A stretch of 64,000 nt of DNA from Smallanthus sonchifolius (GCA_023525975.1 CM042032.1:69400260-69464259), one strand, 5' to 3'; positions 22,209 through 33,459 are shown, counted from the stretch's first letter. Made by a program: numbers and translations. Notes: a model not told the origin generated them from the sequence alone.

Positions 22209-23681
22209 TTTGGGTTGGAATCCGTTTGGTAATAAATTGATGTTTTTAAGAAATCAATGATGTGGTTAATTTGGGGGGTGGACAACTCCTTGGTCCAGAT
22301 ACTGCCCTAATAACTGTTGGAGAGCTAACGGGCTCTCGCAAATGTTAGTCTCCCCATCTAGTTATTATTCGGATTAAGATTATCTAGTTGACTTGCCTCC
22401 CGGCTAGGGCCACCAAACCGTATGACTCTTTAAAAAGTTGGAATGCGCAACCACCTCCAAGCCACTCAATGTAGAATTAAAATCAACTAATTTATGTTCT
22501 TAGTAAAAATTGGAAGGGCTACAAACCTCGACCATCAGTCTAAATGAATAGCTAGAATAATGATACGTCCTAACCACCACCGACCGGAATTATAGTAACC
22601 TTGTTTATAAAAGTACTTTACGTAAATATTATTTCCTTCTTAAGTTTCGAACACCAAGGATTGGTTAAGACCAATGCGAGCCCAAAACAGAAGAAGAAGA
22701 AGAGAAATACCTACAAAAAATACAAGGTCGAGTTAAAACTCTAAATATCTGGTTGAATACCTAAGCCCTCAATCAATCCAAATTTTTATATCTATACTAA
22801 CCAGGCCCTTGGTAGCACCAAGGTTTGTATAAAAACATACAAACTTGAATGGATGTTAAACAAGATGTCTTGTTTAAGACAACCACAAGATTTAAGACTT
22901 CAATGACCGAAAATTAAACTACTCATGTCTTTTTAATGCAAATTAAAAACAAGATAATCTAAAAAACATAAACACTTCATTCATTAATTTAAAACATTAA
23001 TTTACACCAAGCTTCACCTTCACCCAACAGAAATAAGAAGAGTAGCCAAGAATGACCATAATAATGAATACACAAACACTTGATGCTAGTATCATGGAAT
23101 GATCCAAGGATCAAACCAAAGTCAAAGTGTCGTGATTATGATATGCTTCTTGATCTTAGGTGATATGACTAACTCTCTCTCTCTATACTACTCTAGGTGG
23201 GAGGAACCTAGAAGAAACTCTCCCCCATGTGGATACTTTGTTGCTTTTGTTGTCTCCCAAAAGATCCAAAGGCCTCTATTTATAGGTTGATCCGTACTTC
23301 CGTGCGAATCTCTGTTGTCCTTGGTTAAGCTTTTTTGACACGCTTCTGACATGGAGCATGTGCGTGCTTGTGCCTGTTGACCGGCTTTTGGAAGTTTCCT
23401 GAATGTTTCGACTTCATTCCAAGGGAGGCATGACCATGCCTGGTGGAGCATGGGCTCGCCTTTTCTCTGATTTTCCACAAATAGTTGACTTTTCGTTCTT
23501 TTTTGCATTGGAGGCCAAATAATCTACAGAAATCAAAAGGGAAGCAATTAAGTATGTTTTTTGATATAGGGATGATTATTCGTGTAAAATATGTATAATT
23601 TGTTGCATATCATCAATCCTCAATCAACTGGTTTGGGAAATGCTTAGAAACTCAAGAAATGTTTGCGAAGGTGACAGGTGG
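22209..23681. other. Unassigned, possibly a minus-strand LTR-like region
   Basis: The minus strand has a CTATAAATAGAGG TATA-like box followed by a purine-rich leader with GAGAGAGAGAG, as in many retrotransposon LTRs or gene 5' ends. No coding region follows and no LTR borders were found. Confidence 0.35.
23274..23286 (-). promoter_or_regulatory. TATA-box-like sequence
   Basis: The minus strand reads CTATAAATAGAGG, a good plant TATA element. There is no gene for it nearby, so it probably belongs to an unrecognised LTR. Confidence 0.4.
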
Positions 23682-24128
23682 TGTTAGGATACCCATGGTT
23701 AATAGTATTTACAACACTTGGGTTGTATTGTATGAGTGGTCACCCACACCTATATTATGAGACTCAAGACAAGATCACTTCCTTGAAAGAAGTTAATGGT
23801 GATTCTTTATGATCTCTACCATTCTTAGAAAATAGCTTGTAAAGGTGATCACTACCTTTATTAGTGAGACGATTTGATGATCTTCAAAGTGTAATCATGG
23901 AAAATATTGGTGATCCCTACCACATTAGAGAGAATAGTTGTAATTGTGATTCATTCCTACTTAGAGAGAAGTTATTGGTGAAGGCAAACTCTTGGTAAAG
24001 ATCTTGGAGTTGATGTAAGCTAGATCGGTTAACATCCATCAGAACACTATAAATACTTGCATTCTTGTATTGACATTTCTTTTACTTTAACATTTTATTC
24101 TCGTCTATCAACCCAGATGATCCTAACA
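23682..24128 (+). repeat. LTR-like sequence (about 447 bp)
   Basis: It begins TGTTAGGATACC and ends GATCCTAACA, so both ends carry the TGTTAGGAT/ATCCTAACA inverted pair. A TATAAATA lies at about 24049. The 5-bp flanks do not match, so it is not a clean solo LTR. The last 190 bases, and the sequence beyond the end, are duplicated at 25105-25430. Confidence 0.6.
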
Positions 24129-24450
24129 AGAAATATTTTATTAATGTGAAAAGATTTTCAAAATTGGTAACCCATCCTTAAATTCTTAGAAAGAAGAAAG
24201 ATGACGATGAAGGCTATGATTTATTGTTCAAGTTAAATATAAGGCTTCTACCTCATCAACAACTAAGCATACTACATAGAGTATGTCTACCACAAATTCT
24301 AAAGAGAATTTAAGTTTAATATTCACTAACAATATAGTTTGATTTGTTCAATCTCTTATAGACTAGATGTGAGTTTGTATTTCACATTAATTGAATATTT
24401 TTTTTTCACTTACCCCTTTACACCATGGAGTCATAGTTATTAGTTAGTAT
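24129..24450. other. Sequence shared with the later duplicate block
   Basis: Bases up to about 24280 are duplicated at 25319-25430 and, after an insertion, at 25882-25918. The rest shows nothing. Confidence 0.5.
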
Positions 24451-24640
24451 CATGGACGAACCAAAGAAGGGTCACGAATCATGAGGGTCCATTGACCTTC
24501 CAATCACCAAAATTTGTCAGTTTCTATATATAAAAGGTTAGTTTTTTTAAGAAAAACATGAGTTAGACTTATAGTTGTAGTCAGTAGAGAACACAACCTT
24601 ATGATGACCCTCCAACTAAAAAGTTCTTGTTCCACTGCTG
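24451..24640. mobile_element. Diverged copy of the CAGTGGCGGAACC MITE
   Basis: This aligns along its whole length with the reverse complement of 19854-20026. Shared words are ATGAGGGTCCATTGACC, CACCAAAATTTGT and AAAACATGAGTT. Its ends are eroded and the target duplication is not clear. Confidence 0.75.
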
Positions 24641-24935
24641 TTAATGTTTGAATTTAAAACCTTTAAGGTTAGTAAGTCAACACGTAAACCATAAGTTATT
24701 TTCCCATTTAATCAAGCATTTACCATTTTGGTCTTGGTATTTGAATCAAGAAAGCATTTTGTTCAAACATTACTTTAAATGGAAGATTCTTTCCCGCCAT
24801 TCAATATGCTCGGTTAACTTGGCCAAAGCTTAAATATCGACCAAATATGTGAAATCTTCTAAAGTTCGTACAAACTGAAGTTTCATACGTTTTAACGACT
24901 TGTTCTTGGTTTCCCTTGTCGATAGCGTGCCATTT

Positions 24936-25037
24936 TTACATAATTCTTAATTGAAGATGAGGATAACCGGCTCTCACTTTATGCCTCTCGAATAGATCTT
25001 CAACTGCATCCACGTAGTGCTTGTGTACTTCCAAAAC
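24936..25037 (-). pseudogene. DGAT2: Last exon of a DGAT2-like acyltransferase gene
   Basis: On the minus strand, a splice-acceptor TATTGCAG is followed by 33 codons and [23 protein letters not shown], then [13 protein letters not shown]. From memory of the family, plant diacylglycerol acyltransferase 2 proteins end in a very similar charged helix with DLFERHK and a GYPDLQL-like tail; I could not align it. The full enzyme makes triacylglycerol from diacylglycerol and acyl-CoA at the ER. No other exon is present: the upstream intron runs into the duplicated LTR-like block at about 25090. It is therefore either a captured exon or the tail of a disrupted gene. The reading frame and acceptor are clean, which suggests it was moved or broken fairly recently. 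Confidence 0.6.
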
Positions 25038-25088
25038 CTGCAATACGCTTTCACAGTCAGTTTAAAAAACCAAATACAGTTTCATTTG

Positions 25089-25430
25089 TTTATACTTCCC
25101 CATCCCCTACCACATTAGAGAGAATAGGTGTAAATGTGATTCATTCCTACTTAGAGAGAAGTTATCGGTGAAGGCAAACTCTTGGTAAATATTTTGGAGT
25201 TGATGTAAGCTAGATTGATTAACATCCATCAGAACACTATAAATATTTGCATTCTTGGATTAACATTTCTTTTACTTTAACATTTTATTCTTGTCTTTCA
25301 ACCCGTATGATCCTAACAAGAAATATTTTATTAATATTAAAAGATTTTCAAAGTTGGTAACCCATCCTTTAAGTTCTTAGAAAGGAAAAACATGATGATG
25401 AAAGCTATGATTTATTGTTCAAGTTAAATA
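25089..25430 (+). repeat. Second copy of the 23.9-24.3 kb block
   Basis: It starts at the CCCTACCACATTAGAGAGAA word and runs through the LTR-like end (CCTAACA at 25312-25318) and its flank. It is interrupted by the solo LTR and resumes at 25882-25918 with CTTCTACCTCATCAATAACT. Identity by eye is above 90 percent. Confidence 0.8.
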
Positions 25431-25876
25431 GGTTGGGATCTATACAGGAGTTAGTCACAGTAAAGGACAAAATCTGTTATAATTGATTTTGCCTTTAGGG
25501 AATCTTGAAATCACAAGGGGAAGGGATTATCTGAAGGTTATCAATAGAAATCATTTTTCATTAATATGTTGATATCCACTGAACAGACAATATAGATAAT
25601 CATAAGAGGATCTCATCAGATGATCTTCTCATAAGAGGATCTTCATTTGTTGATTTTCATTAGAGGATCTTCACTTGGTAACCTTGCCTTCTAATCAGAG
25701 GATAGATGTGTCAGAGGCTATTCAAACAGGGGATTTATACTTTAGAACTTATAATTAGAGGATTGCAACTTATTTTAACTTCCACTGACATTAACTAGAG
25801 GAAGTCACCAGGGGATCTTCAAAAGACTTGATCAAAGGATAGACTTTTGGCATATCAGCAGTTCTTGGTTTCAACA
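25431..25876 (+). repeat. Solo LTR, 446 bp
   Basis: It is flanked by an exact 5-bp duplication AAATA (25426-25430 and 25877-25881). It starts GGTTGGGATC (first base probably mutated from T) and ends TTTCAACA. The empty site is visible in the duplicate block near 24236-24245. Internal AGAGGATCTTCA phrases recur. Formed presumably by recombination between the two LTRs of an element. Confidence 0.85.
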
Positions 25877-25944
25877 AAATACATGGCTTCTACCTCATCA
25901 ATAACTAAGCATACTCAAAGGTAACGTGCCGGGAAAGAATAACT

Positions 25945-26800
25945 TTATCCGTGGAGACCTCTAGACACCAATATCCTCGGTAATTCGTTAGGTAACCAAG
26001 GAAAACACATAAGATTGACTCGGGGGGGGGGGGGGTTTATGAGGTTGGGTTGCAGATAAGTTTGTGTAACATGTACACCTGAAGATACGAAGGTGGTCAT
26101 GTGTGGGGTGGCGGAGGTAGAGGCAGCAGTTGGAGTTTCATTGTCTATTAATGGAGTAGGAAGGATGTTGTGGAGGTAAGTGGTGGTGTGAAAAGATTCT
26201 ACCCAAAATGATGGGGGAAGAGAGGCATGTGTTAAGAGGGAAAACATGAGGTCGTTTAGACGACGAGTCATGCATTATGATTTGCCATTTTTTTTGGGAC
26301 GTGTGAGGACACGAAAAACGAAATTGCAACCCGTTGGTGTTGAAGAAAATTTTAAAGTGATTGTTATCGAACTCACCCTTGAGATCGCATTGAAAGGATT
26401 TGATTGAGATATTAAACTGGTTTTTGATGTATGTATAAAACTAAACAAATTTGGTAAATGTGCCTGATTTGAATTTCATGGGAACACCTAAGTATATTCA
26501 GTATAATCATCTAGTAAGACCATATAGTATTTATACCCGAACTTGCTCGGTATGGGAGAAGTCCATAGGCCACAATGCACAATGTCAAACGGTAATAATG
26601 TAGTAGAAAAAGATGAATAAAATGGTATACACTTGTGTTTTGAAACTTGACATGAACTGCAAACATAAGTTCCAACATGTTAATTACAAGAAATTAAATT
26701 GCGGGAAATAAGAAAATCCATAACGGGATGGCTCGGATGTCCAAGCCGATTATGCCAAAAATATTGAGTGTTGGAGACAAGGAAGGCAAATGATGTAGCT
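25945..26800 (-). pseudogene. Copia GAG-pre-integrase and integrase core
   Basis: The minus strand reads, in broken frames: LGHPSHPVMDFLISRN and CSSCQVSKHK (GAG-pre-integrase and the zinc-like Cys pair), PFDIVHCGLWTSP, KYYMVLLDDYT, FQCDLKGEFDNNHF, RFSCPHTSQK, then PPSFWVESFHTTTYLHNILPT. These follow the copia integrase order. The first catalytic Asp (usually in HSDLW) is Gly here. The region of the catalytic Glu (QQNG.AER) is also changed to an unrelated sequence after a frameshift. Several stops occur. The enzyme would insert element DNA; this copy is dead. Confidence 0.85.
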
Positions 26801-26910
26801 TTGGTAAACGGGTAAAGGTGACCGGTACTATTATGTCCGCTCAGGGTAGTCCCACTCTTCTAGTCCTTCACAGTAAATCCAAGGAATCAAATTCGACAGA
26901 AACAAGATTA

Positions 26911-27138
26911 TCAATTGTAAACTAATGAATGGACTCTAGGTTTAAGTGATATGGTGTGTGTATAGGACATTTTAAGGTGTAGGTTTTTATGGGAATGTGG
27001 AAGGGTGGCATTTCCGGATCCAAGTATTGGTATAGATTGACCATTACCAACGTAAATAGAGGTAACATGAGAAGACACTAAGGGAGAAGAAAGTGTACCT
27101 TGGTCCTCTGTTAGGTGCGAGGACGCACCAAAGTCCAA
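26911..27138 (-). pseudogene. Copia protease region
   Basis: The minus strand encodes DDQRYLDFGASSHLTEDQG, the copia aspartic-protease start, where the usual active site D-S/T-G-A is D-F-G-A. VGNGQSIPILGSGN follows, the second conserved strand. The SINE insertion at 27155 lies just upstream. Confidence 0.8.
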
Positions 27139-27154
27139 GTACCTTTGATCATCT

Positions 27155-27370
27155 TTTTTTTTGAACGGCAACACCTAGATGTTCTAGGATAATTGGGTTT
27201 CCCTGGGGTAACACCTAGAACATCTAGGGCAGCCCACCCCAGGAGGAAACCCCAATCGGGTAAACCCCTTGACCTGGCCACAATCCCTTTTTTTTGTTGT
27301 GGCCAGGATTCGAACCCAAGACCTTCACTATAGGAAGTCTTGGGGCTATCATTGCACCAAATGGCCAACG
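27155..27370 (-). mobile_element. tRNA-derived SINE, 216 bp
   Basis: It is flanked by an exact 16-bp duplication GTACCTTTGATCATCT (27139-27154 and 27371-27386). On the minus strand it has a box-A-like TTTGGTGCAATGATAG, box B GGTTCGAATCC, and a poly(A) tail that appears as poly-T at 27153-27162. A long inverted pair around TAGATGTTCTAGG lies in the tail part. It entered an already resident copia element. Confidence 0.9.
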
Positions 27371-27386
27371 GTACCTTTGATCATCT

Positions 27387-27545
27387 GGTTGTTCCAAAAT
27401 GATGGGAAGGATGTTGTGGAGTTAAGTGGCATTGTAAAGAGCTTCCGCCGAATATGATGGGGCCCGAATATATTTCTGTATTTTGTTTATTCGTTAGTTT
27501 CCTTTGTTTAGATGCTTTATTAAGGAAGGTTGTTGTATTTTCATA
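27387..27545. repeat. Chimeric copia segment with inverted LTR piece
   Basis: Bases 27402-27460 resemble 26157-26220 (AAGGATGTTGTGGAG...TAAGTGG), that is, an integrase piece on the minus strand. Bases 27466-27545 match the 28538-28678 LTR but in the opposite orientation (shared TTAGTTTCCTTTG and GGTTGTTGTAT words). This indicates rearrangement or a nested partial element. Confidence 0.55.
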
Positions 27546-27559
27546 ACAGAGAAGGCTTC

Positions 27560-28481
27560 TTGTAACTGAGTGGGTTCCATCGCATAATAGGAGGCCATGT
27601 AGGCCTGACCAGACGACGTAGAGGCTGGCCCAGTTGAGGAATAGGATGACCCATAATTAAAGGGTGGTCCAGTGGGTTGGTGTGATGCGGTAGCAGAAGT
27701 ATTAGGCCGTTGTCCCCGCGGAGTCCATGAATTGGCCCAATCGGGTTGTGTTAGGTATGGACTATGAGCAAAAGACCAATATTCAGGGCCGGAAGAACGA
27801 TGTCAGTTACCTTGTTACGGTCCAAATGAGTAAGCAGGCTAAGGGGGTCGTTCATTGGGTCGAAAATTCCACGTGGGCTGATTAGCAGGCCTGTTCCAAT
27901 TATTGGTCCGTCATGGAGGACCACGAGGGATGGCACGTGAGTAAGATGGACGACGGTTGTTGGAATTAACTGATTTATGAACGACTCAACGTTATCAAAC
28001 TCGATTGGTAACCCTCTTACCAGTTACAGAACCAATCGTTTTCACTGTTGGGGCTATCCACATTTGTTAATTGATCTGCAAGTTCTTTAAGACACTGACT
28101 GTAGGCGTCTATGGAAGGCATCGATTTCAGAGACAGATTTGTGAATTCATGTTCTAGGGCAGTGGCCCTAGACCCCTTGTTATTTAGGAAGATTTGAGCG
28201 ATGCGATTCCAAGCCTCATAAGTCGTGGACTCGGCTTGAAGAACATTCACCAACATTTCGTCTGACAGGGTTCCAAAGGTCCACTGTAAGACAACTGCAT
28301 CAATTTCTTCCCATGTTTGGTATTTTGGATCTATCTTAGCCGGTGATGGGGTACCATCGAAGTGAGGTAACACTTTGTATCTCCGTGCATGCAAAGGCTT
28401 CCGTACGGTATTTGGACTTTCATCGTTCTTTGCTGCCATGATGACGAAGAAAACATATTTTGTAAGACCGTGGTTTAGCAA
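27560..28481 (-). pseudogene. Copia Gag remnant
   Basis: The first 150 codons on the minus strand (from 28481, natural start perhaps the MAAKNDESPN Met at 28440) are a copia-type Gag: HFDGTPSPAKIDPKYQTWEE, DAVVLQWTFGTLSDEML, TTYEAWNRIAQIF, ALEHEFTNLSLKSMPSIDAY, CLKELADQL. The frame breaks near 28017. Downstream, a proline- and glutamine-rich stretch (DWANSWTPRGQRPNT to MEPTQLQEAFSVM, about 27740-27555) is the usual linker before protease. No zinc knuckle was found. Confidence 0.8.
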
Positions 28482-28525
28482 TGGAGAAGGGTGACCGTTA
28501 GGGTAATGGTATGAGCTTTAGGAAC

Positions 28526-28537
28526 GCTCTGATACCA
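28526..28537 (-). other. Copia primer-binding site
   Basis: The minus strand reads TGGTATCAGAGC immediately after the LTR end, complementary to initiator tRNA-Met. Confidence 0.8.
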
Positions 28538-28678
28538 TGTAAAACTCTTGATTCTCTCATGATTATTCACAAAAATAATTACAAGATAAATAGGAAAACA
28601 TACAACAACTTTCCTATAATATAGCATCTAATCAAAGGAAACTACTGAATACACAAAATATAAAAATATATTTATACA
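28538..28678 (-). repeat. Copia 5' LTR, about 141 bp
   Basis: On the minus strand it starts TGTATAAATA and ends GTTTTACA, adjacent to the primer-binding site. The outer border is inferred from the TG/CA rule because the partner LTR is missing. Confidence 0.6.
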
Positions 28679-28819
28679 TATTAATAAATAAAGGTTTTTG
28701 GGGTGCCACTTGACAGCTTTCTAGAGCATCAATATTGGATTTTCCCGCCTAAACTAATTTGGGTCAAAAATGCTTTATACGCGGGTCTTCAAACCCGATT
28801 TGATCCATCTAATAACCCA

Positions 28820-29000
28820 GGTATTTAAGCATTGTATTATCCTTTCTCTTCTTCATACTTCCACGCAACAGCCTCCTCAAACCCTAAAACATTCTGGAGC
28901 CGTTGCTGCCACACACCCGAAAACATTCTGGAGCCACGGTTTATAGCCGCCGCCACTCACTCACCGTCTCAAGACATCGTAAGTACTTCGCTGTGATTGT
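28820..29000 (+). promoter_or_regulatory. Promoter and 5'-leader-like sequence with telo-box
   Basis: A TATTTAAG TATA-like word (about 28823), a pyrimidine-rich CTTTCTCTTCTTC leader and a telo-box AAACCCTAA (28879-28887) are followed by a CATCGTAAGT splice-donor-like sequence (28975-28984). The word AAAACATTCTGGAGCC is duplicated at 28887 and 28920. The layout resembles plant housekeeping promoters with a 5'-UTR intron. It may have belonged to the MULE/FAR1-like gene now separated by the gypsy insertion. Confidence 0.4.
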
Positions 29001-29130
29001 TTCAATCTGTATTGGTAAGGACTTACTGGTCAATTGGTTTTGCTAAAGGGCTATGTTTGTTAGGTTAAAGACTGAATCAAGTAATTTTGGTTAAGATCTC
29101 AGCACGTTATTGAATTTGTGTTATCCCAAG

Positions 29131-29226
29131 GGTCATTCCAAACCCTATACGCATCGTATTCGGTACGAGGAACCTTCTACAACTACTCATCCATCACATA
29201 GCTATACGCCGCGTATAGGTCTATCT
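29131..29226 (+). repeat. Left arm of a split inverted repeat
   Basis: It pairs with the reverse complement of 39272-39390 at roughly 85 percent by eye. Shared words include GGTCATTCCAA, TATACGCATCGTAT and TCATCCATCACAT. The gypsy element lies exactly between the arms. Confidence 0.8.
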
Positions 29227-31660
29227 TGTAATCTCTAGGAAATTTCCCGCTTTTATTTTAACTTTTCCGGCAATGTAAGTTCATTATTTTGGTGAATCGC
29301 ATTTATGAAGAACCTTAATTACCTACCTCAAATTCATAAGTAATAAATATTTATGTTATATGCTTTGTAAATAATTGTCACCATCCTATTCCATAAATAT
29401 ATAGGTACATACTAAGTCATTTCTAAAACTATATATATACACACATGATATAAACAATTTATTATGAAAATATAACATTGCTAGTATTTTTAAATTACTA
29501 AAGGTAAATAAAACAAATAAATATATAATTATATCTATAAACATATTAAATATGAATTATGATGGAATGAAGTCATGAACATAAAATTTATGAGCACTTA
29601 AGTTGAAATATGTTATGAAATTAAAAACTATTTTTCATATTTTACAATCTTAATCCCTATAACAAATTAAATTTTATAAATAAGCCCATGATACTACCCT
29701 ATAAATAGACCCTCATTCTTCCCTCATTCTCACACCATATCAAGTTCTAATCCCTCTCTCAAGATTCAAAGTCGTTTCCATATTCATAAGTAAGTTCTTC
29801 TTAATTCTTGCTTGTTCATACTTTTCCTTTAAAAATCTCTCATAACTAGCTAGATCTATGATCCCTAACATGTTTATGTTATAATCATAGACCTATCCAA
29901 GATCAAAAGCCCTATTTTAATTAAAATCGTGTCAAACTTTTATTTAAAAGCTTGGTTGATCATTCTTACTCCTTTCAATTTCAAAAATTATGTTTTTACT
30001 AAAAATCCTCAATTTCAAGTTAAATTATTTAATATCCAATTTCTATCTTTACATAAACTTATATTTTCACTTTAGCCCATATACTTTCCAAACACAAACT
30101 AAACTTGGTTAAGTATGCAAATAGAGTAAATTTCAAACCAGTATGTAGTTATCTGGCAAACATTAAAGTTTTGGCTAGGAAAAGACGGGGTTCTGATCCG
30201 ACCAACTCTTTCCTAGGAACTTTTCTGTTAGAGGTACTACTCTGGAATGATAACCATTCTAATGTACAACAACCACTTTCAACTAATTATGATTATGATT
30301 ATAAACTCATTTCTTTATAAATATTTATACAAACTTTTATATAATTTATTTTTATTATATGAGAACATTTAAAACTCAATTCTATACTTTTAATTAATAA
30401 TTAATTGTTAATTAATTAAAACATTATTATACTTTAAATTTTGTTTAATTACCAACTAATTAAATCATTATTTTTAACACTTGTTTTTCATAAATCAAAT
30501 GAAAAGTTTCATTCATTTATTTATGTAGTAAATTATTTAATTACTCAACTAATTATTACTCATTTATTTATTCATCTATCTATCTATTAATTTATGCAAT
30601 TACAAATAAAAGAAAACTAGTAATTTATTTATTTGTGAATTTATTTACAAACAAAAGAAACCTAATTATTTATTCATACGTTTATATAATTATTACAAAC
30701 AAACAACATCGTTATTAATTCTTTCACTTATTACAATACAAATATTTATCAAAGATTTACATAAAATATTATTTGCAACTCAAATAATTATTTTATTATT
30801 AAAATGAGGACACTCACATCAATCTCCTCGCACAATAGGATTCTCTATTTCAGTTGTGCAAATCATTGATATATATGTTCCATCAAACATAGGTTAACCT
30901 TGTGATTAGCTAAAACATTTGTGCAATATACTTGTGTGACATCCAAGCTACTCATTGCAAGGTGAGTTTACATAGCCCCTTTTTTACTGTTTTTTGCTTT
31001 TGGGGTGAAAAATGTTATCAACTTTATCTATTTAAACAATTCAATATATCTTGTGCTTGATCTTTATGCTTTATATTTGAACTACTTGGTGACCATTGCA
31101 TGTGTTTCATGTCAGTACATTCATTAACTTGCAGCCAAGCCTAACGTAGTACCTAGCATGATCATTTATATGGGGAACAGAAACTATAACTTACCACAAG
31201 ACCTTGACGGGTTTTGTTGGGTATTAACTATAACTTGGAGTATCCGCTTGCTCCCTTTTTAAAATAGCAATCAGTGGGATTGCGTATCTTGTTTTCTATT
31301 ATCAGGCTTGAATTGTACGCTTGGAACCTTGTATGTTCTCACATATATGCTTTAGACATGCGTTGAACATATTGAATTGTAATCTATACTAACTCTTTGG
31401 TGTCAAAACCTGTGTGTCTCACCAACTACTTGTAGTTAACAGTTACTTACATGTTTCAGGTGCACCTGTTTGAGGACTACTTGCTCACCTAGGACTTGGA
31501 CCTAGTTTAATTTAAATTATGTTTTGAACGTTTCATTTTCCTATGTAACGGATGCTTTTAATTTGAATAATAAATATTATCATATTTAATAGATGATCAT
31601 GTGCTTATGAACAACCGCGTCAGCCCCGGCGTTTAATCCGCCGCCGGCCGGGGTGTGATA
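29227..31660 (+). repeat. Gypsy 5' LTR
   Basis: Starts TGTAATCTC and ends GTGTGATA (the terminal CA is mutated to TA). It is very AT-rich in the middle. Short open frames inside are not genes. Confidence 0.95.
29700..29707 (+). promoter_or_regulatory. LTR TATA box
   Basis: TATAAATA is followed within about 30 bases by a pyrimidine-rich CTCATTCTTCCCTCATTC segment, a likely transcription start zone. The same lies at 37320-37327 in the 3' LTR. Confidence 0.65.
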
Positions 31661-31663
31661 GAT

Positions 31664-31675
31664 TGGTATCAGAGC
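31664..31675 (+). other. Gypsy primer-binding site
   Basis: TGGTATCAGAGC, three bases after the LTR end, complements initiator tRNA-Met. Confidence 0.9.
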
Positions 31676-32269
31676 CATGGTTATAGGGAATTAGGTTATT
31701 AGACACATGACCTAGACTATAACCTAGGAGTCCCAAACATGAGTTTAACTCGTGTCTTTTGTTAGGAACTCCAGTCTATACTTACTATGCATACTTACCT
31801 ACACTTACCTACTTCTGATTTCTTGATGTAACTACATGAACTACAATATTCAAGGGTCCACATGAAACTATTTGGGACTACTTGAACTACATGAAACTTA
31901 CATTTAGACTTAATAGTCTGATCCGAATGAAACTCTCGTCAAAGGTATGTAAGTTCTAACTAATGAATGAGAACTTGTGCAATCCGGAAGGGAGGATGCC
32001 TGTATTCTAGAAGTTCTGTCTAGGAAAGCATTTCGTATAAATCCAAATCAACCGATGGACCAGTTATGCTTTCCTGAGAATTCTTGGGATGAGTGTCCAC
32101 TTATAGGCTAACGCATGACTTCTCAAACATTAGAAAAACTTAAAGTACCTTGATAAGTCTATGTGCCCATTAGGGTACCATCCATGTTTTAGCTAACATC
32201 TCATGATTAAATTGCAAACTCTTATACATGATTCACACCTTATGAACTTTTTATTCACCCATTTGTAGA
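31676..32269 (+). other. Untranslated leader of the gypsy element
   Basis: Lies between primer-binding site and gag start. It presumably holds the packaging signal; no coding is seen. Confidence 0.6.
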
Positions 32270-33345
32270 ATGCCTCCCCGTCATGAGCGTAGGAACAACC
32301 TCACCGATAGGATCATTCAGCAAACGGCTACAATCCTACCGACCATGGTCAATCAGCTGAACCAGAATGCTGCACCGAGAAATCCCGCGTGTACATTTAA
32401 ACACTTCAACTCCTGCAACCCCACCAAGTTTTACGGGAACGAAGGAGCTACTGGACTTCTCCAATGGTTTGAAAGCATTTAGGGGACTTTCATCAATGCA
32501 GACTGCCCTGAGAACCTGAAGGTTCGCTATGCTACTAGCGTCTTCCAGAAGAGGGCACTCACATGGTGGAATGGAGAAAAACAAAACCGTGGGATTGAGG
32601 TTGCACTAGCCTTGCCTTGGGCGGATGTCAAGACACTCATGACAGATGAGTTTTGCCCCTGTAATGAAGTCAACAAACTAGAAGCTGAGTTCTGGGATCT
32701 CAAACAAGACAGTGGTGAAAGCCTTGCCTACACCACCCACTTTCATGAGCTTAGCCTACTGGTGCCCCATATGGTCACTCCTCTCTCGCGAGCCATTGAG
32801 AAGTACATCAATGGTCTGCCCATGCAGATTCAGGACACTGTTTTGGGTAGTAACCCAGCCACTCTCGAGGAAGCCATCCGCCTTGCAGCAACCCTGTCAG
32901 ACAATCATGTTAAGGTAGGGACTCTATCTAAAAAGGGTGCCAAGAAGACTTTTGAGAAAACCACCACTGAACCCCCCAAGGAGACCAAGTCTGAGTCTTC
33001 CTTCAATAACAGGAAAAGGAAGGGCAAAAATTTTGCCATTATCACACCCGCTACTCCTTTAGCCCAAGTGGCCCCTACTGCCTTCAACCCCACCAAGAAA
33101 CAATATGCGGGGCTTCACCACTTTGTAATACCTGCAAACTCCACCACCCTGCTCACGCACAATGTCGTCTGTGCACTACTTGTGGACGTTATGGACATTG
33201 GGCTAACACCTGTCGTATTCCACCAACTAATCAAGTCTACCAACCTGCTGCTCCTGTTCATGCTGCTATCGCCCAGGGTCGCGCTTGTTACGAGTGTGGT
33301 GACCCTAATCACTTTAGGAACCGTTGCCCTAGGCTAGTCATTGTG
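32270..33345 (+). pseudogene. Gypsy Gag
   Basis: ATG 32270 gives MPPRHERRNNLTDRI. The frame has a TAG at 32480 (LLQWFESI then stop) and reopens for the Gag domain: RALTWWNG, WADVKTLMTDEFCP, LEAEFWDLKQ, LVPHMVTPLSRAIEKYINGL, AIRLAATLSDN. A basic stretch (NNRKRKGKN) follows. Near 33108-33115 one base is missing in a G run, and the next frame carries two perfect CX2CX4HX4C knuckles, CTTCGRYGHWANTC and CYECGDPNHFRNRC, plus a Cys/His-rich piece before them. An Asn-Gln-Gly repeat (NQGNMN, NQGNVN) lies between the knuckles and the protease. Gag forms the particle and binds RNA. Confidence 0.9.
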
Positions 33346-33459
33346 AACCAAGCAAATCTAAACCAGGGCAACATGGTTCAAGGAAACATAAACCAAGGGA
33401 ATATGAACCGAGGGAATGTGAATCAGGGAAATGCAAACCCGGTAGCTCATGGACGTGCC

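Larger units (their letters stand above)
25930..28678 (-). mobile_element. Rearranged Ty1/copia element
   Basis: On the minus strand the order is short LTR, primer-binding site, gag, protease, GAG-pre-integrase and integrase, which is the copia order. Reverse transcriptase, RNase H and the 3' LTR are missing; the fragment ends against the duplicated block. Inside lie a SINE and a segment (27387-27545) that joins an integrase-like piece to LTR-like sequence in the opposite orientation. Confidence 0.85.

Noticed and set aside
23188..23508. Minus-strand open frame of 106 codons near a TATA-like box
   Set aside because: No domain or plausible splice context; codons look random, and the TATA box lies inside the frame.
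23682..24128. A clean solo LTR
   Set aside because: The TG/CA ends and TATA are good, but 5-bp flanks differ and homology to the duplicate block continues past the end.
30105..30320. Small open frame present in both gypsy LTRs (also 37726-37941)
   Set aside because: It is part of the LTR, nearly identical in both copies simply because LTRs are, and has no recognisable domain.
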